DNA of 64,000 nucleotides from Pascua guehoae (taxonomy: Eukaryota; Basidiomycota; Tremellomycetes; Trichosporonales; Trichosporonaceae), in assembly GCA_001600415.1 (NCBI GenBank), contig BCJX01000006.1, positions 1,486,364 through 1,550,363 of the forward strand. The letters are read 5' to 3'. This document shows, in pieces, positions 21,039 to 33,132 of this stretch. Position numbers and translations under genes: made by a program. Position 1 is the first letter of the stretch; each line of letters starts with the position of its first letter. The notes under the pieces were generated by a model, which was given only the letters and a program-made list of their open reading frames with translations, did not search any database and was not told where the DNA came from.

Positions 21039-23071
21039 GTCGGCGGCGCGCGTCGGTGGTATGTGGTGGGATAGGTGGCGAGTAGCAGTACCGCGAGTGC
21101 CGGTGCCGACTTCTTAGTGCCACTCACTCTAGTTGCTCGTACAAGTCTGTGGTCATCGGGAAGAGGCGAGGAGGGTGGGGGTGGAGGTGTGCCACGTGGC
21201 TAGTGCCGAAGTGCCGAGTGTGGCAGTGCGTCCAGGTTTGGTTTGCATGTTCGTGGTGATTGCTGCATGCTATATGGTGTATGCTGTATGCATGAGGGGA
21301 TTTACAGCATCTATACCTGATGGAGGGCATGGCCAAGTCTGGGCTGTTGTTGCATGCATGCTGCACCCGTTCTGTGCGACCTCGTAGTCGTAATGTCCGG
21401 TTGTCAACGCACATGCACAAGTCTCGTTTGAATGCCCTCCATCTAACAGGCAGCGAGTCTGGCTCATCACGGGCTCCTTTGTGTGGTGCGAGATACCTGC
21501 TTCAGTGGGCAACGTCTCCTGCCCACAAGTATAGATTGCTTGTTGCCATTCTCACAGAGCCGCTTCCTATATTCCGGCGGTTGGATTAAGGGACACACTC
21601 CACGCTCCATCATCCTTGCTCCACTGGACCGCTGCGACGCTGTAAAGAGTATCCTACCTTATCCCAGAGTCAAAGCAAGCGGCCAGTACTGCGTTATACA
21701 AGCAGTACAACACCCCCTCGCTCGATCGGTGGGCAGGCGAGAGGCAGGGGGTGTCGTCATTGTGGTACGCCTGCCCGCGTCCGTGCCTCTGCCACATACC
21801 CCGAGACGGATGCCCAGAACTTGGTCGCGGCATGCACGGTTGGAGCCTGACAATCTCCACAGCCAAGCTATTATTACTTTCCCACGACGAGTGAGACGTG
21901 TCATGAACGCATTCGCACCCTGGGTATGGCTTGCCGAATTGCCTGGGTTGGTTTCGAGTCGCCACCAGCCAGCTACCAGTCCAGTCTTGTCGACTCGTGG
22001 CCGTTCTCTATTACACGTCGCGATACCACTACTACTGCTGTGTCCTATTAAAAGATGAAGATCGGAATATCTGACGGGTATAGTTAGGACTGATGCCTCG
22101 TACCTGGTCCCACGCCTCCCCCCCGCCCCGTCGCCGAACACAACGCTGTAGGAAAATGAATGCTGTGCACAACTTTGCCTGCGCACGTATTCCATTCCAG
22201 GCACACATACTGAATATGGTCTTGGTTTCAAGTGGGACGACGACGACGATGGCGGTGATTAATTATCATCTTTGGCCATGACGCCACCGAGCAAGGATTC
22301 CAGGATGCACGAGCGAACACGTGCGCCAGGGTGGATTGGATGGGACGCAGGGCCCAGACTGCAGACTAGGTGGTGGCTGCGGGGATTAAGCGATGCAAGC
22401 GGAAAAATGCCAAGGCTGGGCATGCACGCGGAAGGGTTGGGTGATTGCGGGATCAAATCGAATAGTAGTCGCAAAAGAGTCGGATTAGCCTTTGACCATG
22501 CCCGTCCCCAGGATCCACCCAGGGCAGGCAAGGGAAGGCAAAGACAAAAGTGGTGCACAGGCGGTCGGCTCCCAGCGCCCAGCGCCCAGCGGCCAACTGC
22601 CCAGCTGTCTGGCCTGTCTGACCTGTCTGGCCGTCGTGCTGCCTGGGTGCCAGTGCCGTAGGGTCGTGGCCGGGCCGTGGCCACCAGCCCGAGTCTGTTG
22701 GGCCCATTGCATTGCATGCAAACGGCGCACAGAGAGAGAGAGAGAGAGAGATTGCAGATGAGGCACCAAGAGATGAAGACTAGCTCGGCGGGGTGCAGCC
22801 AGCCAGCAGCCAGCCGCATCCAGCTGGCTAAGCCCGCCCTGTGCTGTGCTGTGCTCCATCCCCGGCCACAAATGTCCCTGTCATGGTGTGCATGCATGCC
22901 GGCCGGCAGGCAGGGCGGGCATCGTCTGAATGCAACCACCACCCGACCCACCGACGGCCACCCGCTTTAGCCATCACCACAAACCACTTACTTTACTTAC
23001 TCCATTATCCATCTCAAACTCCATCACTCACCTTGCCGCCCACTCACTCCACTCTGTCTTAACTCGCAGAC
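21039..23071. promoter_or_regulatory. upstream region between divergent LSM8 and RING E3 genes
   Basis: About 2 kb with no supported gene. It includes a (GA)n run near 22731-22750 and a C/T-rich stretch before 23072. The longest frames (21483-22058 plus, 21659-22231 minus, 22259-22951 minus) overlap one another and have no recognisable content. Confidence 0.45.
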
Positions 23072-25753
23072 ATGTCCGGCGCACTCGCCGCCCAATGGGC
23101 ACTGTCGTCCTAGTACGTCCATCCCCCCCTCGTGTCTCGCCTTGCTACGAGCTACCAGGTGGCGCCTGCATGTCACCATCGACCGCGAATCATTCATCCA
23201 TTGCGGCTGCGCAACATGACGGGCGCCGCCCTCGGCGCCGCGCCCCCTTGGCTGCTCTCCTTGTCTCCATGCTCGAAACCCGCTTCCCACCTGCTACCTG
23301 CTGGCTTTATCTACCCTTCTTGACTCGTCTCCTACCCACTCGCAACCTCGCGGCCCACAGCCCACTCTACTGCCCCCATGGTCCTCGTCTTTGGGCACAC
23401 GCTAACGCTCAACAGCGACTCTGGCTTTACCCGCTCGCGCTCGCGCTCCATGTCGGTCGGCCCGCCATCGCGCCTCTACTTTCCCCCGCCCATGCAGCAG
23501 ACTGTTGTCGTCGATGCTGCGCTCCCACACGGTGTGCCCGAAAAGGAGGAAAAAGTCCGCCGCCGCGAGACAATCTTTGGACCAGACGTCGGCGACGATG
23601 ACCAACCGGGGTGGACAAAGCCGGACGAGGGCAACATTGTGTCCGCCGACGTTGTCAAGCGCTGGGTCGAGACTGCCAAGAGCGAAGAGGTGCGTAGAGA
23701 TCGAGATGTGGCATATACAATGTACACAAGAGTCGCACACGGCCATGACGGGATGGCGTACTTCAGTCGCCCCCTCGCGAGGTATACCACCAACCTGGTG
23801 GCCCAACTACGTAGCCGTCTTGGAGTGCCTGTGCCCCAAACCATTACACCACGAATCTACGTCTGGCTAACTCCCCCAGGGCCTCCATGCGACTACCACT
23901 CTGCAAGCTCTGGTCAATCTGAAACGCCCGACACTGCTGCTCCAACCGCTCGGACACGGCCCACTGCCAGAGTCTGATGTGACGGCCGCCCCGGCCGAAG
24001 AGGAACTGGCGCCTCTCCACTTGCTCAAGTTTGGCTATGATGCCATGACCCCCCAGGTTCATGTCACGCTGTCCGTTCACAGCACGGATGAGAACGCGCC
24101 TCCCGAGCCGCCGCGTGTGCTCTACACTGGTACCCACCCGGGCGGGTTCAACCAATCGTTCACTCTGCCCAATTCGGCCGCACTGGATCTCTCGTCAGCC
24201 ATTGCGCCAGCGCCCGCCGCCGTGCCCGACAAGGACGAGGAGAGCATCAACAAGGACGACAACCTGCGTTCCCAGAGCGAGGACACGAACCGCACGTCGA
24301 CCGACCGCGGTGCCGCGAATGGCGCAACCCCCGACCTCGCCGCCATCCCCGAGCTGGCCGGCGAGCAGTCTCCCACGCCGTCGGAACCCCGCCGCCGCGG
24401 CTTTGGCATTTTCAGCAGGCGCACCCGCCAGCCCGATGTCGAGCAGGCGCTCGAGATGACACAGACTCCCGCTCCACCACAACCAGAACCAACCCCGACG
24501 CCCCCCGAGCCCGAACCGGTCAAGGAGCCCGAACACGGCATGCGTCTCCTGATCAGCATCGAGGCCGTCGGTCCCGAGGGCGCCCCGTTACGCCGCCGTA
24601 ACGCGCAGCTCACCCACATTCTCATCAGCGGCACCTGGGTTCCCGACGCCGGAGCGAGCGGAAGCAACCCACCCGCTGGCAAGCGTGTCTGGGTCGTCAA
24701 AGTCGTTCGCCGCGAGGCACAGATTGGATCGCACTCGTTCCTCCTCAAGGAGATTTACGGTCTCTCTGCCGCTGCGCCCGAGTCGAGCTACCCTCCGTCC
24801 GCCTCGGACCCATACGCCTCGGCGCCCAACGAGTGCATCGTGTGCCTCACGTCGCCGCGCGACGTTGTCCTCCTCCCCTGCCGCCATCTCGTCGTGTGCC
24901 GCGAGTGCGCCGTAGGCATGGTCGAGTTTGGTGCCGGTGGCCGAGTCGCACGTCGCGAGGAAGAGACCCCAGCCCCTACTGGTGACGCCGGTGGCGAGGG
25001 TGGAGACGCAGCCGCAGGCGCGAATGGCACCGAGGCTGCAGCGCCCCCGCCGCCGCCACCTCCGGCGCCGCGGCGCAAGAAGAAGGCCAAGGGATGGTAC
25101 TGCCCCGTGTGTCGCCAGCGTAAGTTGCTCTAAATGATATCACATGGTCTCTTTTCGCTCACACTGCAGCGTACACATCGCTCCTGCGCCTCGCGCTCCC
25201 TGCGTCCAAGTTGGGCTCGTCTGCGGCGTCCGCCAGCTCGGAGCACGACCTCTCGCACACTCTTGCGCGCCACCCCTCGCGCCACTCTGTCGTCTCGACG
25301 CACACGACACGCAGTGTCGCGACCCTCCCCGCCCGCGCAGAGGAAATGCTCTCCCGTCTCGGCCCCGACGACCAGGACGTCTCGGATGACGACGACAACA
25401 CCCCGGCTCCCACGAGCCAGCGTCCCCAGTTTATCACTGCCGCCGCGCGCGCAATCTCGGGCTCCATTCGCGCGCCCACCCCCCGCGCCGGCACGCCGCT
25501 CGCTGGCAACTCGCGCCCCGGTAGCCGTGCAGGCAGCCGCCCCAATAGCCGTCCCGGTACACCCCTCGCCATGACACCGCGCTCGGGTACACCACTCGCC
25601 TCCCCGGTGCCCATGAGCGACCAGCTCCCAGGTACACCGCGTGCTGGCTCGCCCGTCAAGGAGCAGGAGCCTAAAGAGTCCAAAGAGCAAGAGTCCAAAG
25701 AGCAAGAGTCCAAAGAGCAAGAGCCGAAACGTATCCCCGAGGGCACCGTTTAA
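23072..25753 (+). CDS. mahogunin (MGRN1/RNF157)-type RING ubiquitin ligase
   Basis: Predicted E3 ubiquitin ligase. Four exons (23072-23112, 23416-23689, 23880-25119, 25170-25753), 712 aa. The first join gives the codon TAC between WALSS and DSGFTRSRSRS. The region around residues 105-180 (LQALVNLKRPTLLL, LLKFGYDAMTPQVHV) and 325-410 (GMRLLISIEAVG, SFLLKEIYG) matches the substrate-binding domain found before the RING in mahogunin proteins. The C3HC4 RING starts near residue 424: ECIVC, then LLPCRHLVVCREC, and ends CPVCRQPYTSLL after the last splice. Between the third Cys pair and the final CPVC lie 64 residues of Gly/Glu/Pro-rich sequence, where about ten are usual. The tail is Ser/Pro rich and ends in repeats of KEQESKEQE. 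The N-terminal Met-Ser lacks the myristoylation glycine seen in animal MGRN1. Confidence 0.85.
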
Positions 25754-27547
25754 CGGTGTTAAACCCTAGGTGCCTTTGGCTGTTTTGTCTCGCCTGCCCG
25801 CCCCCCATATCGCTAAGTGGTACAGGGTAGGGCCCGATTGTGTAATGTGAACCTTCCGGAACGTTGCGTAAACATGGCCCGTAGTCGTAGTTAGCCAGAG
25901 TCGAGTCGCAGAGTCGAGGATTCGTTGTAGATTAGGTCGGTAGGTATTATGGATATGGATAGTGTCAGTTTCAGTGTGGCCTGTTGGCCGTGTTCTCTGT
26001 GGTTGTCATGTTCTGTGGTTGTGATCTAGACATTTTCATCCCCCTCCCGAACGCCTGGGTCGTAGGGGTTCCGGCAACCTTATGCTCCCTCCGTTTGCTC
26101 TGTGAAGGAACCCGCCGACTTACCCACTGACAGTAATACGCAGTGGCCGGACGGCCTGTACTGACTGCCACACTTCTGCGTCCAGCTGAATCGGCGCCGT
26201 CGACACCGCCGCTGTGCATCGCATTGGATGGGTGCGATGCACGCACTTGTCACTCACCCTGACCGTTTTCCAGCACTAACCTGCCTACTCCCTTTTCTCC
26301 CTGCCCGCTCTTTGAGTAACACCCAGCCTGACCAATGTCCTGGTGACACTACACGCCTGCCGGGTCAACATGACGAGTACCACCAACCCAACACTGGGCC
26401 TCCGCCCGTCCGCTTCGAGAACCCATATACCCCGTGCGCTCGCAAGTATTGACCCCCACGCAGGGCTTTGGGCCAAGTTGAGCATAGGGAGCACACGGGT
26501 CAACGCAGTGGTACAGCACTGTACGATAGTGTAACCCGCCCATAAACAGCATTACTGACGGGTGGGTCACATGGCCAAAATCCACAGAGGCCTGTTGGGT
26601 TGGCTGCTCTTGCTGGCCTATCTGCTCATCTGTGGTGGCCAAAAGCACCCCCTGGCCGGCCTTCAGATGTGTCCTGAGGAAGCGGGCGTGGTAGATGAAA
26701 ATTCCTGTTTACGGCGGTGGCCACACGTCCTTCATACTGTAGTTGAATTGAGAGGAACAGCAAGGGTGTAAAGTAAAGGTATCAGGATGGCTCTGGTTCC
26801 AATGTTGGCAAACGGTTATATACGATGAATTTGTGTGTTTATATATACAACATCGTTGGTGAAACGGTATCATGGCGTCGCGTTCTCGACGCCTCTGTAT
26901 ATGGCCACTTCCTCAACCCTACCTCTTGCGCTCTGCTTGCACAGAGGTGCCCAGCACCTCGGAAACTCCTTCTTAGGCACTCCATACCGTACATCCTTGC
27001 CATGCGGCACTGTGTGTCCCCTCGCCACCCCTCTAGCCCTCCTTACTGTCTCTACGCTGTCTAGTTACTCTGGTACCCTAGACTTACGCAAAATGCGTCG
27101 TTGCCACTGAATTCCTTCATAACCACAAGGATGTTGTCCGTCGACGCGGCAAGGGCTCGACTCCCTTACGATGCATTTTTGTCATCTTTTTTGTCAGGAC
27201 AGTCATGCTGGCCACTTTCTTGCCTTTGAGCCTGAGGTGGTCCACAACGTGCGTGAACATCAATGGGTTTGGTCGTTGCACTTGACTGCTAAACCTCAAC
27301 GTGGCTGGCTGGCAAACATTGCCCCACCACTAGTGAGTGACCTGAATGAAAATGACACGCTGTGGCGCTGTGGCTGGCCCCAAGGACGTTTCAAATTGAT
27401 CCCGTCCCCTCCGCCAGGGGTTAGTGTACCCGCTTGGTGACATACCGCCCCTCTTCGTCAACATTCGTCCTCTTGCCATTCTCTCAATCGCTCAACCCCT
27501 CAATCACTCTCGCTCGTTGCCACTTTTGTCTCATCTGCTTTTGCCCC
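25754..27547. other. 1.8-kb intergenic region
   Basis: No gene is supported. Holds a tRNA-like fold at 27095-27175 described separately. The last about 130 bp are pyrimidine-rich and lead to the start of gene A. Confidence 0.45.
27095..27175 (+). ncRNA. tRNA-like element, possibly a degenerate tRNA
   Basis: GCGTCGT at 27095-27101 pairs over seven bases (one G-T) with ACGATGC at 27168-27174. Directly inside the 3' strand is a five-bp stem AAGGG/CCCTT with a seven-base loop CTCGACT, close to a T-arm, and a T run follows the discriminator A, as in Pol III terminators. However the D-arm and its GG are missing, the T-loop has C at its first position, and the anticodon-position hairpin (TCCTT/AAGGA) has a nine-base loop. 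Length (81) would fit a class II tRNA. More likely a relic or chance than a working tRNA. Confidence 0.25.
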
Positions 27548-28551
27548 ATGAGCAGCTCCTCACAACAAGCCGGCACCGATTCGAACATCACCCCCACATG
27601 GAGAACGAACGGCACTGACACGCTCTGGCAAGCGCACCCGCAGTACGAGGGCCGCTACGAGTTTGCAGTGCGGCGACCTCCTCCCGACCCCGTAGAGACC
27701 ATCACCACCGACACTGTCACGGCTCTAGTGTATCGGCAGCGAGTTTTCAACTTTATCGTGCCTTGGTCTGAGCCAACATACTATTTCACCCACTTCCACT
27801 GGACCGATGACAAGGGAAGGCATACTGTGAGGCGCCGCCCTTTACGCGGCTTGGGTTGCTGACGCGTTCAGGTTTCGCGAGAGGATCTAGTCCTGTTGTT
27901 TGACTCGCTCCTCGACGAGTGGGAGGGGATTCATTATCTCGCTCTGGATCTGTGTTGGGGCTATGCGACGTGGTTACCAAGCGTCCAGCCTGAGGATTAC
28001 GCGTCCTCTCACAAGATTTTCCGTACCGCTCTTGGCATAGCATACGATTCTGACCGTTGGATGAAGTACATACGTGAGTGGCACGGTCTCTAGTGCATGT
28101 CGCATGTGGACAGACAAATGTTTATTCCTGACACACCCAAGGCCACGTGTCATCTACACTATCCGAGCTTTCAGACTTGGAGCACCTGGGGCGGTTACCG
28201 GCCGCCTGGCACCCATTCAAAGGCAAAATCGATATCGATGATCTGGGCGATGGCAAGGAGCGATTCAAGGTCAATGGCCGAGTCTGTGACCACGCTTTCC
28301 GACTTGCAGAGGACTTCCACGTGAATGGCATTCCGACTGACCCACATGCCGAATCCGGCTATCTTCATCAAGCGGAGCGATGGTGCGCGTGGCTGAGCCG
28401 CAATGACCGGGCACCTGGATGGAAGCGAATCGTTCGCGACTCGGGCAAACGGTGTGTGCCATTGTTACGCCTTTAACAAAACCAATAGTGCTGATAATGT
28501 AGGTACCCTGTGTTGAAAAAGTATCCGCCATTGGTAATGGACACAAAGTAA
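27548..28551 (+). CDS. paralogue A of an unrecognised two-member family
   Basis: Four exons (27548-27826, 27872-28073, 28142-28451, 28503-28551), 279 aa. Function not recognised. The N-terminal part carries AHPQYEGRYEFAVRRPPPD, TITTDTVTALVYRQR and PWSEPTYYFTHFHWTDD, a Tyr/Phe/His-rich block that looks like a beta-sheet domain. The middle (DLVLLFDSLLDEWEGIHYLA) and the end (HAFRLAEDFHVNGIPTDP, RNDRAPGWKR) look helical. No signal peptide or membrane helix is visible. The gene structure is supported by paralogue B at 33133-34177 on the other strand, which matches along its whole length and has introns at the same three places and in the same phases (0, 1, 2). The start is the Met just before a short Ser-rich leader, matched by the leader of B. 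Its 3' end converges on the membrane-protein gene at 28829. Confidence 0.75.
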
Positions 28552-28828
28552 ACCTATGCCAGCAGGCTGAGGGGTGCGACTCTGTGCAGTACTTTTGCGT
28601 TGCACCCAGCACACTGTACAGTATTTTCCCAGCCAAAGCGGCAGCTGCCTGTGGCCCATGCCGACTTGCCTTTCGGATCGACAAGTGTCTACAGTGACAT
28701 GGCAATGATCAGGACTGCACAGAGCTCTGAAACGTCCTTTACTAGAGATCAGGGTGCCACGAGCGTTCAAGAGACTTGATACCCAAAACATCATCCATTT
28801 GAAGAGGACTAGACAAAGTCTACATGTT

Positions 28829-31614
28829 CTACGACTTTGGCGCTGTATCTGGTTGGGGGCAGGCGTCTTTGTGTAAGTTCTCGAGAGTGACTCCGAGCAC
28901 GCGCAACGAAATACAGGTTGACGCCGTTGGAAGGATGCTGTAGAAGTCCTCAAACCATTCGGCCCAAATGTCATCAATCGTAATCTCCGTTTTCTTGTCC
29001 TGTTTCTTGGCGTCGTCTTTCTGGTGGTCGATACTCGTTGCGGTACCGTCGCCGTCGCCGTCGCCGTCACTGCTGGCTGCTGGTCGTTGTCCCTTGTCTT
29101 GCTCTTGCTTTGCCTCCTTGTCTGCTTTTCGCAACTCTACAACAACCTTTCCCATCTTTTTCAAAAAGCAAAGGAGGTTTGTGTCGACAAATGCCCACGA
29201 AATCAGTCGATATTCGTTTTCGGGTCTGGTGGGTGTCAGCAGAAGACTCAAAACCCGGTCCTGAATACTCACCTGATCCATGTGACACAGGCTGCAATGG
29301 TAAAGGTGAGCAGGAAGAAGAAGAGGTGGGGCGACGCCCGCCTCCACACTTCCTTTTTCATAATCTCGTACCGGATCAAGCGTCCGAATCCTTTCAAAGC
29401 ATTCCACAAAGCCCCGGGGCTTGCCATAAAGAAAGTCGCGAGTGCCGTGTAGATTGCCCACAGCGTGTCCCGTGGTCGTCGGTACCACCGTTTTGGACGC
29501 GGCGCAGGGACGGTGCGGCCTTTTTCATCATCGTCCTAGTTTGGGTCAGTTTGTGCAGCAATGAGCCTACGACTGGTAACTCACCGGATCAACGACCCCG
29601 GCCGTTGAATGCGAGGGGCTCAAGATGACAGGGGCATGGCCCTCGTCATTGCTTGGGGCATTGCTCGGGCCATTGCTCGGGCCATTGCTCGGGCTGGTGT
29701 GGTGCACACCAGATGTCTGGTCCTTGCTGGCCGCCAATCGCCCCAATTGTCGCTAAATCGTTAGCTTGCCGCACCACCTGCGGGGTGCGTTCTCACCAGG
29801 AGATTCTTGTAGGGTTTGATGAGCTCTTCTCGGGGGAGATCATTGAGATCAGGCTCAGGCTCGACATGTCCATCCCCATTTGAATTGTTTTCGGCGATGG
29901 GGGACGAGCCGCGCCCGGCCCACGACGCCGCCGTCTTGCCTTTGCCTATGCCTATGCCTTTCCAAGTCGTGTCGCCAGGAGACTGTTCTTGCCCGTGACT
30001 AGGGCTCGTCTCCTGAGGAGGCTAACCACATTAGCAAGCAAGAGCTAGACCACGGGCCCAAGACGGACAAAACTTACAGCCGACAATTCTGCAAGGCGCC
30101 TTGAGGCCGCCAGGAAACGCCCCGACCGAGCTCCGAGTCCCCGCCGTGCGCCAGAGGGGCCGCGTCACGCCCACGGTGGCCGCTTTGCGCACCTTTCCGC
30201 CGCCCTGGGGACGACTTGCACGGTGATCCGTGTCGGCTGCGACACGGGGGCCACCGGGCCCACCGTTTGTGCCGGCCGTGTCCTGGGGCGAACTGGGATG
30301 GCTCGCGTTGGAGCCGCGTTCGGTGGGCGACAGGTCCGGGGGTAGCGGGTCAGAGTCCTGTGCGACTTGGAAGGTGGATGTGGTCGGGGCGAGACGTCTC
30401 GAGCCAGTGGCCACAGAGGCGTTCTGGGACGCGGTCGGCGACCGCACCGGACTGTGCGGCGAACAATGCCCTTGCTCGGCCTGGAGCGAGCTCGTGCGCG
30501 ATTGAAACCCGCCGCGGGCGCTCACTCGCGCCGACCGAGATGGAGATGGGGATCCCCGACCATTGCCATCCGGGGAGAGATGGGACGCCGACCCCGTCTC
30601 TGCCGACGCTTTTCGGGATTGCAGACGAGCACGAGCGCGTGCGCGTGCGCGTGAGCGTTCCGGGGACGGGGCTGTTGCAGCCCGGCCATCCCGGCCATCG
30701 ACGGGGCTGGGCTGCGAGTGCGAGCTGGTGCTGGTGCGGTTTGAGCGGGTTCCGTCGCCCACGGTTGGGCTCGTCGTCGTGTTGCTCCAGAGCGTGTGCT
30801 CAACGTCGCTTGCCGAGCCGTTGAGCGAGAGAGAGTGGGGCGCCGCCGTGTCTTGGCTTGTGGATCGGGTTTGGGCCAGAGAAACCTTTGAACGGGTACT
30901 GGCGAGTGGGTGTGCGCGCGCCGTCGCAGTGACGCGCGAGGGGTCGCTAGAGCCAGCGACCTTGTCCTCGATTTCGATACCGTTCAGAGCTGGCTTCGTG
31001 CCCGGATCAAGAGGGCGTGCGCCGGTCGGTTGTTGGGCGTGGACGTGGCCGTGGCCGTGGCCGTGGCCGTGGCCGGGTGCGGTGCCATTGTTCTGCGAGG
31101 ATGGATCCAGGCGGTGTAGGGCTAGGGCATGCGCGTCCATACGACCCGTATCGTCTCCATGCTGGCCGTCGCGGGAAGAGGGGCCGGGGAGAGAGTCTTG
31201 GGTGGTGGCGGTCTGTTGGTGGTCGTGTGGCGGCCCAAGAGGGATATTGGGATGGAGCGCGGCGATTCGGTCATTGCCCCGCCCCCCACTGTGGGCCGAG
31301 GTCGCGGTTTGATAGCCACCTTGGTCGAGGTCGAGTGAGCGCATGTCGGGCTCGTATGGCCCTCGAGGCGGCATGTATTGCCGGGCGGCTGCCTCGGGAT
31401 GCCATGCCGGCTCGGCGCCAGGAGGCAATGCGGCCACCTGCCTGGGATCGGCACTGCGGTGGCCGACGTCGGGTGTGCGGTTGGGTCCTAGCTGTTCTCT
31501 GGCAGAGGACGGGTAGGGACGCATGGCGGTTGATTCTGTGCCAGTGGTGATGTGTGGCCGGGGACGTCGACCCGAGACTGGCTCGAGTGGAACGGCGTAG
31601 TCGTCGTGCGGCAT
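28829..31614 (-). CDS. membrane protein with long disordered N-terminus, unrecognised
   Basis: Five exons, roughly 860 aa. Exon 1 (31614 to about 30090) is a disordered Pro/Ser/His region starting MPHDDYAVPLEPVSGRRP, with a Gly-His run (PGHGHGHGHGHVHAQ) and many Ser/Pro sites. Exon 2 holds PPQETSPSHGQE and DLPREELIKPYKN; exon 3 holds a tandem SNGPSNGPSNAPSN. The last two exons hold two probable membrane helices (LWAIYTALATFFMA and PHLFFLLTFTIAACVTWI) with WNALKGFGRLIRYEIMKKEV between them, then a Lys-rich segment and DIWAEWFEDFYSILPTAS before the stop. The exon 1/exon 2 join is uncertain: the strong GTAAGT donor near 30075 does not keep the frame with the nearest acceptor, so a slightly different site must be used. 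Function unknown. It sits between the two paralogues A and B. Confidence 0.65.
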
Positions 31615-33132
31615 GGTGATGTATGAGTGAGGTGAATTGGGAGCTGGGATGAGTCGGGGTCGAGGATGGGGGAGGTCGCAGCATCTCGTTCTCGTTCTCG
31701 TTCTTAATAACAAGTGCAAACTGCACACTCTTGCACTGGCCATTCTTACTGTAAACGCTCAGCCCCTCGTCGGACACTGCCTCGTGGGTATCCACCCCGA
31801 CCTGTGCAAGATGGAACATGCAACAAGTGGAGAGCTTGTCTCCAACACCATAGTCTAGTTTAGAGACGGCAGGAGTGTCCAGGAGACAGTGGGGTGGTGT
31901 AGCAATACGGCTCGAGGGTGGTATGGACCAGAATGTGGTTCCTTACCAGGTAGTCGCCCAGTAGTCACCCGGGTTAACGTTATGCTCAAACTCGACAAAC
32001 CCCCTTTGGCATCAGAGTTTGAGTTTCGCTCCGTCGTCGCCAAGCTGCACTGCTTTTGTACATTGCTTCGGTACACCACGAGCACAAGTACGGCTTCCGG
32101 CCCTGGCGAGGTGGGCCGAAGTCTTGAAACACCGGCCGTGCGTTTCAACAGCCCGCCTCCGCCTGGCCACATCTCCTGTCTAGACTTGGCCACAGGCTGC
32201 CCATCACGTCACTTGCTGTGCCACAACCTGGGAACGTGCCACAGCCTCTCCTCTCCCTCGGTAGTAGCTGTGGAAACACAGGAAACGCAGGAAACGCAGG
32301 AAACGCATGAAAGCCAGGAAAACAACCTGCCACACGAGGGGGTGAATTAACCGGGGCGGTGCCACAAAGCCACACCGCCACACCGCCACACCGAAAACAC
32401 GGCAAGAGGCACAGAGGAACCAAATAGAACAAACAAACCCCCTTGCGACCTCGGTCTCCTGCCGTCTCATCCACGCGCGCACCGCACAGCATCTTCCCGC
32501 CCGCGACAAGTTTGGGACAGGGACTCCACAGCCGCGGTACCGCACGTCGTGTTCCTGTGCGAGTCGTTGGAATCGCCCACAGCTCTGGTGCTCGAGGTAC
32601 ACGTTGGTGGCTAGGGCGGGGGCGGTGGCGGTGCAGTCTGAAACCCCGGCGAGCGGGGTATGTAACATGTGGGTCATTACATCATTGTACCGTTGCTGGC
32701 TGATCTGCGAGTAGAGGTTGAGCCGAGACATGCTGTGGGAACACATCCGAGGTTGGGGGCCTGTACAGCAGGGTCAAGAGACCCGCAGGCGTAGCGTTGC
32801 CGTTTGGAGCCAGCCCAGACCCAGACGCCAGGGGTAGGGCTGGTTGTGTGGGTGAGTGCCAGAACTGCAATTTCTGCTCCGTTGTTTGCATCGCCCATCT
32901 ACTGTCGAGATGTGCTGCGTGGGGCGTCTAAAACCGAGTAAACCTGGCCGCGAAAAAAAAAAAAAAAAACAATGGTAGAGCAATGCACAGGGAAAAAAAA
33001 AGTTGCCAGGCGAGAGGAGAGCAAGGAGGCGGTAGCCTTGTGGCCGAGGGCATCAAAGAAGAGACTGGGGCTGCATTGATCTAGCTCCGTACACAGCATG
33101 TGGACAGAAACAGTACAAAAGTCGGGTGGCCT
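31615..33132. other. 1.5-kb upstream/intergenic region with a weak gene candidate
   Basis: Includes the promoter of the membrane-protein gene. On the minus strand at about 32680-32891 a frame reads MQTTEQKLQFWHSPTQPALP and could splice into a second frame near 32500-32730 (NVYLEHQSCGRFQRLAQEHD), but no clear end or family was found. A short repeat of GGAAACGCA (about 32274-32316, four copies) and a run of A near 32955 are also present. Confidence 0.3.

Noticed and set aside
21483..22231. Overlapping plus and minus frames of about 190 codons
   Set aside because: Mutually overlapping, no domain, codon use unlike the genes of the window.
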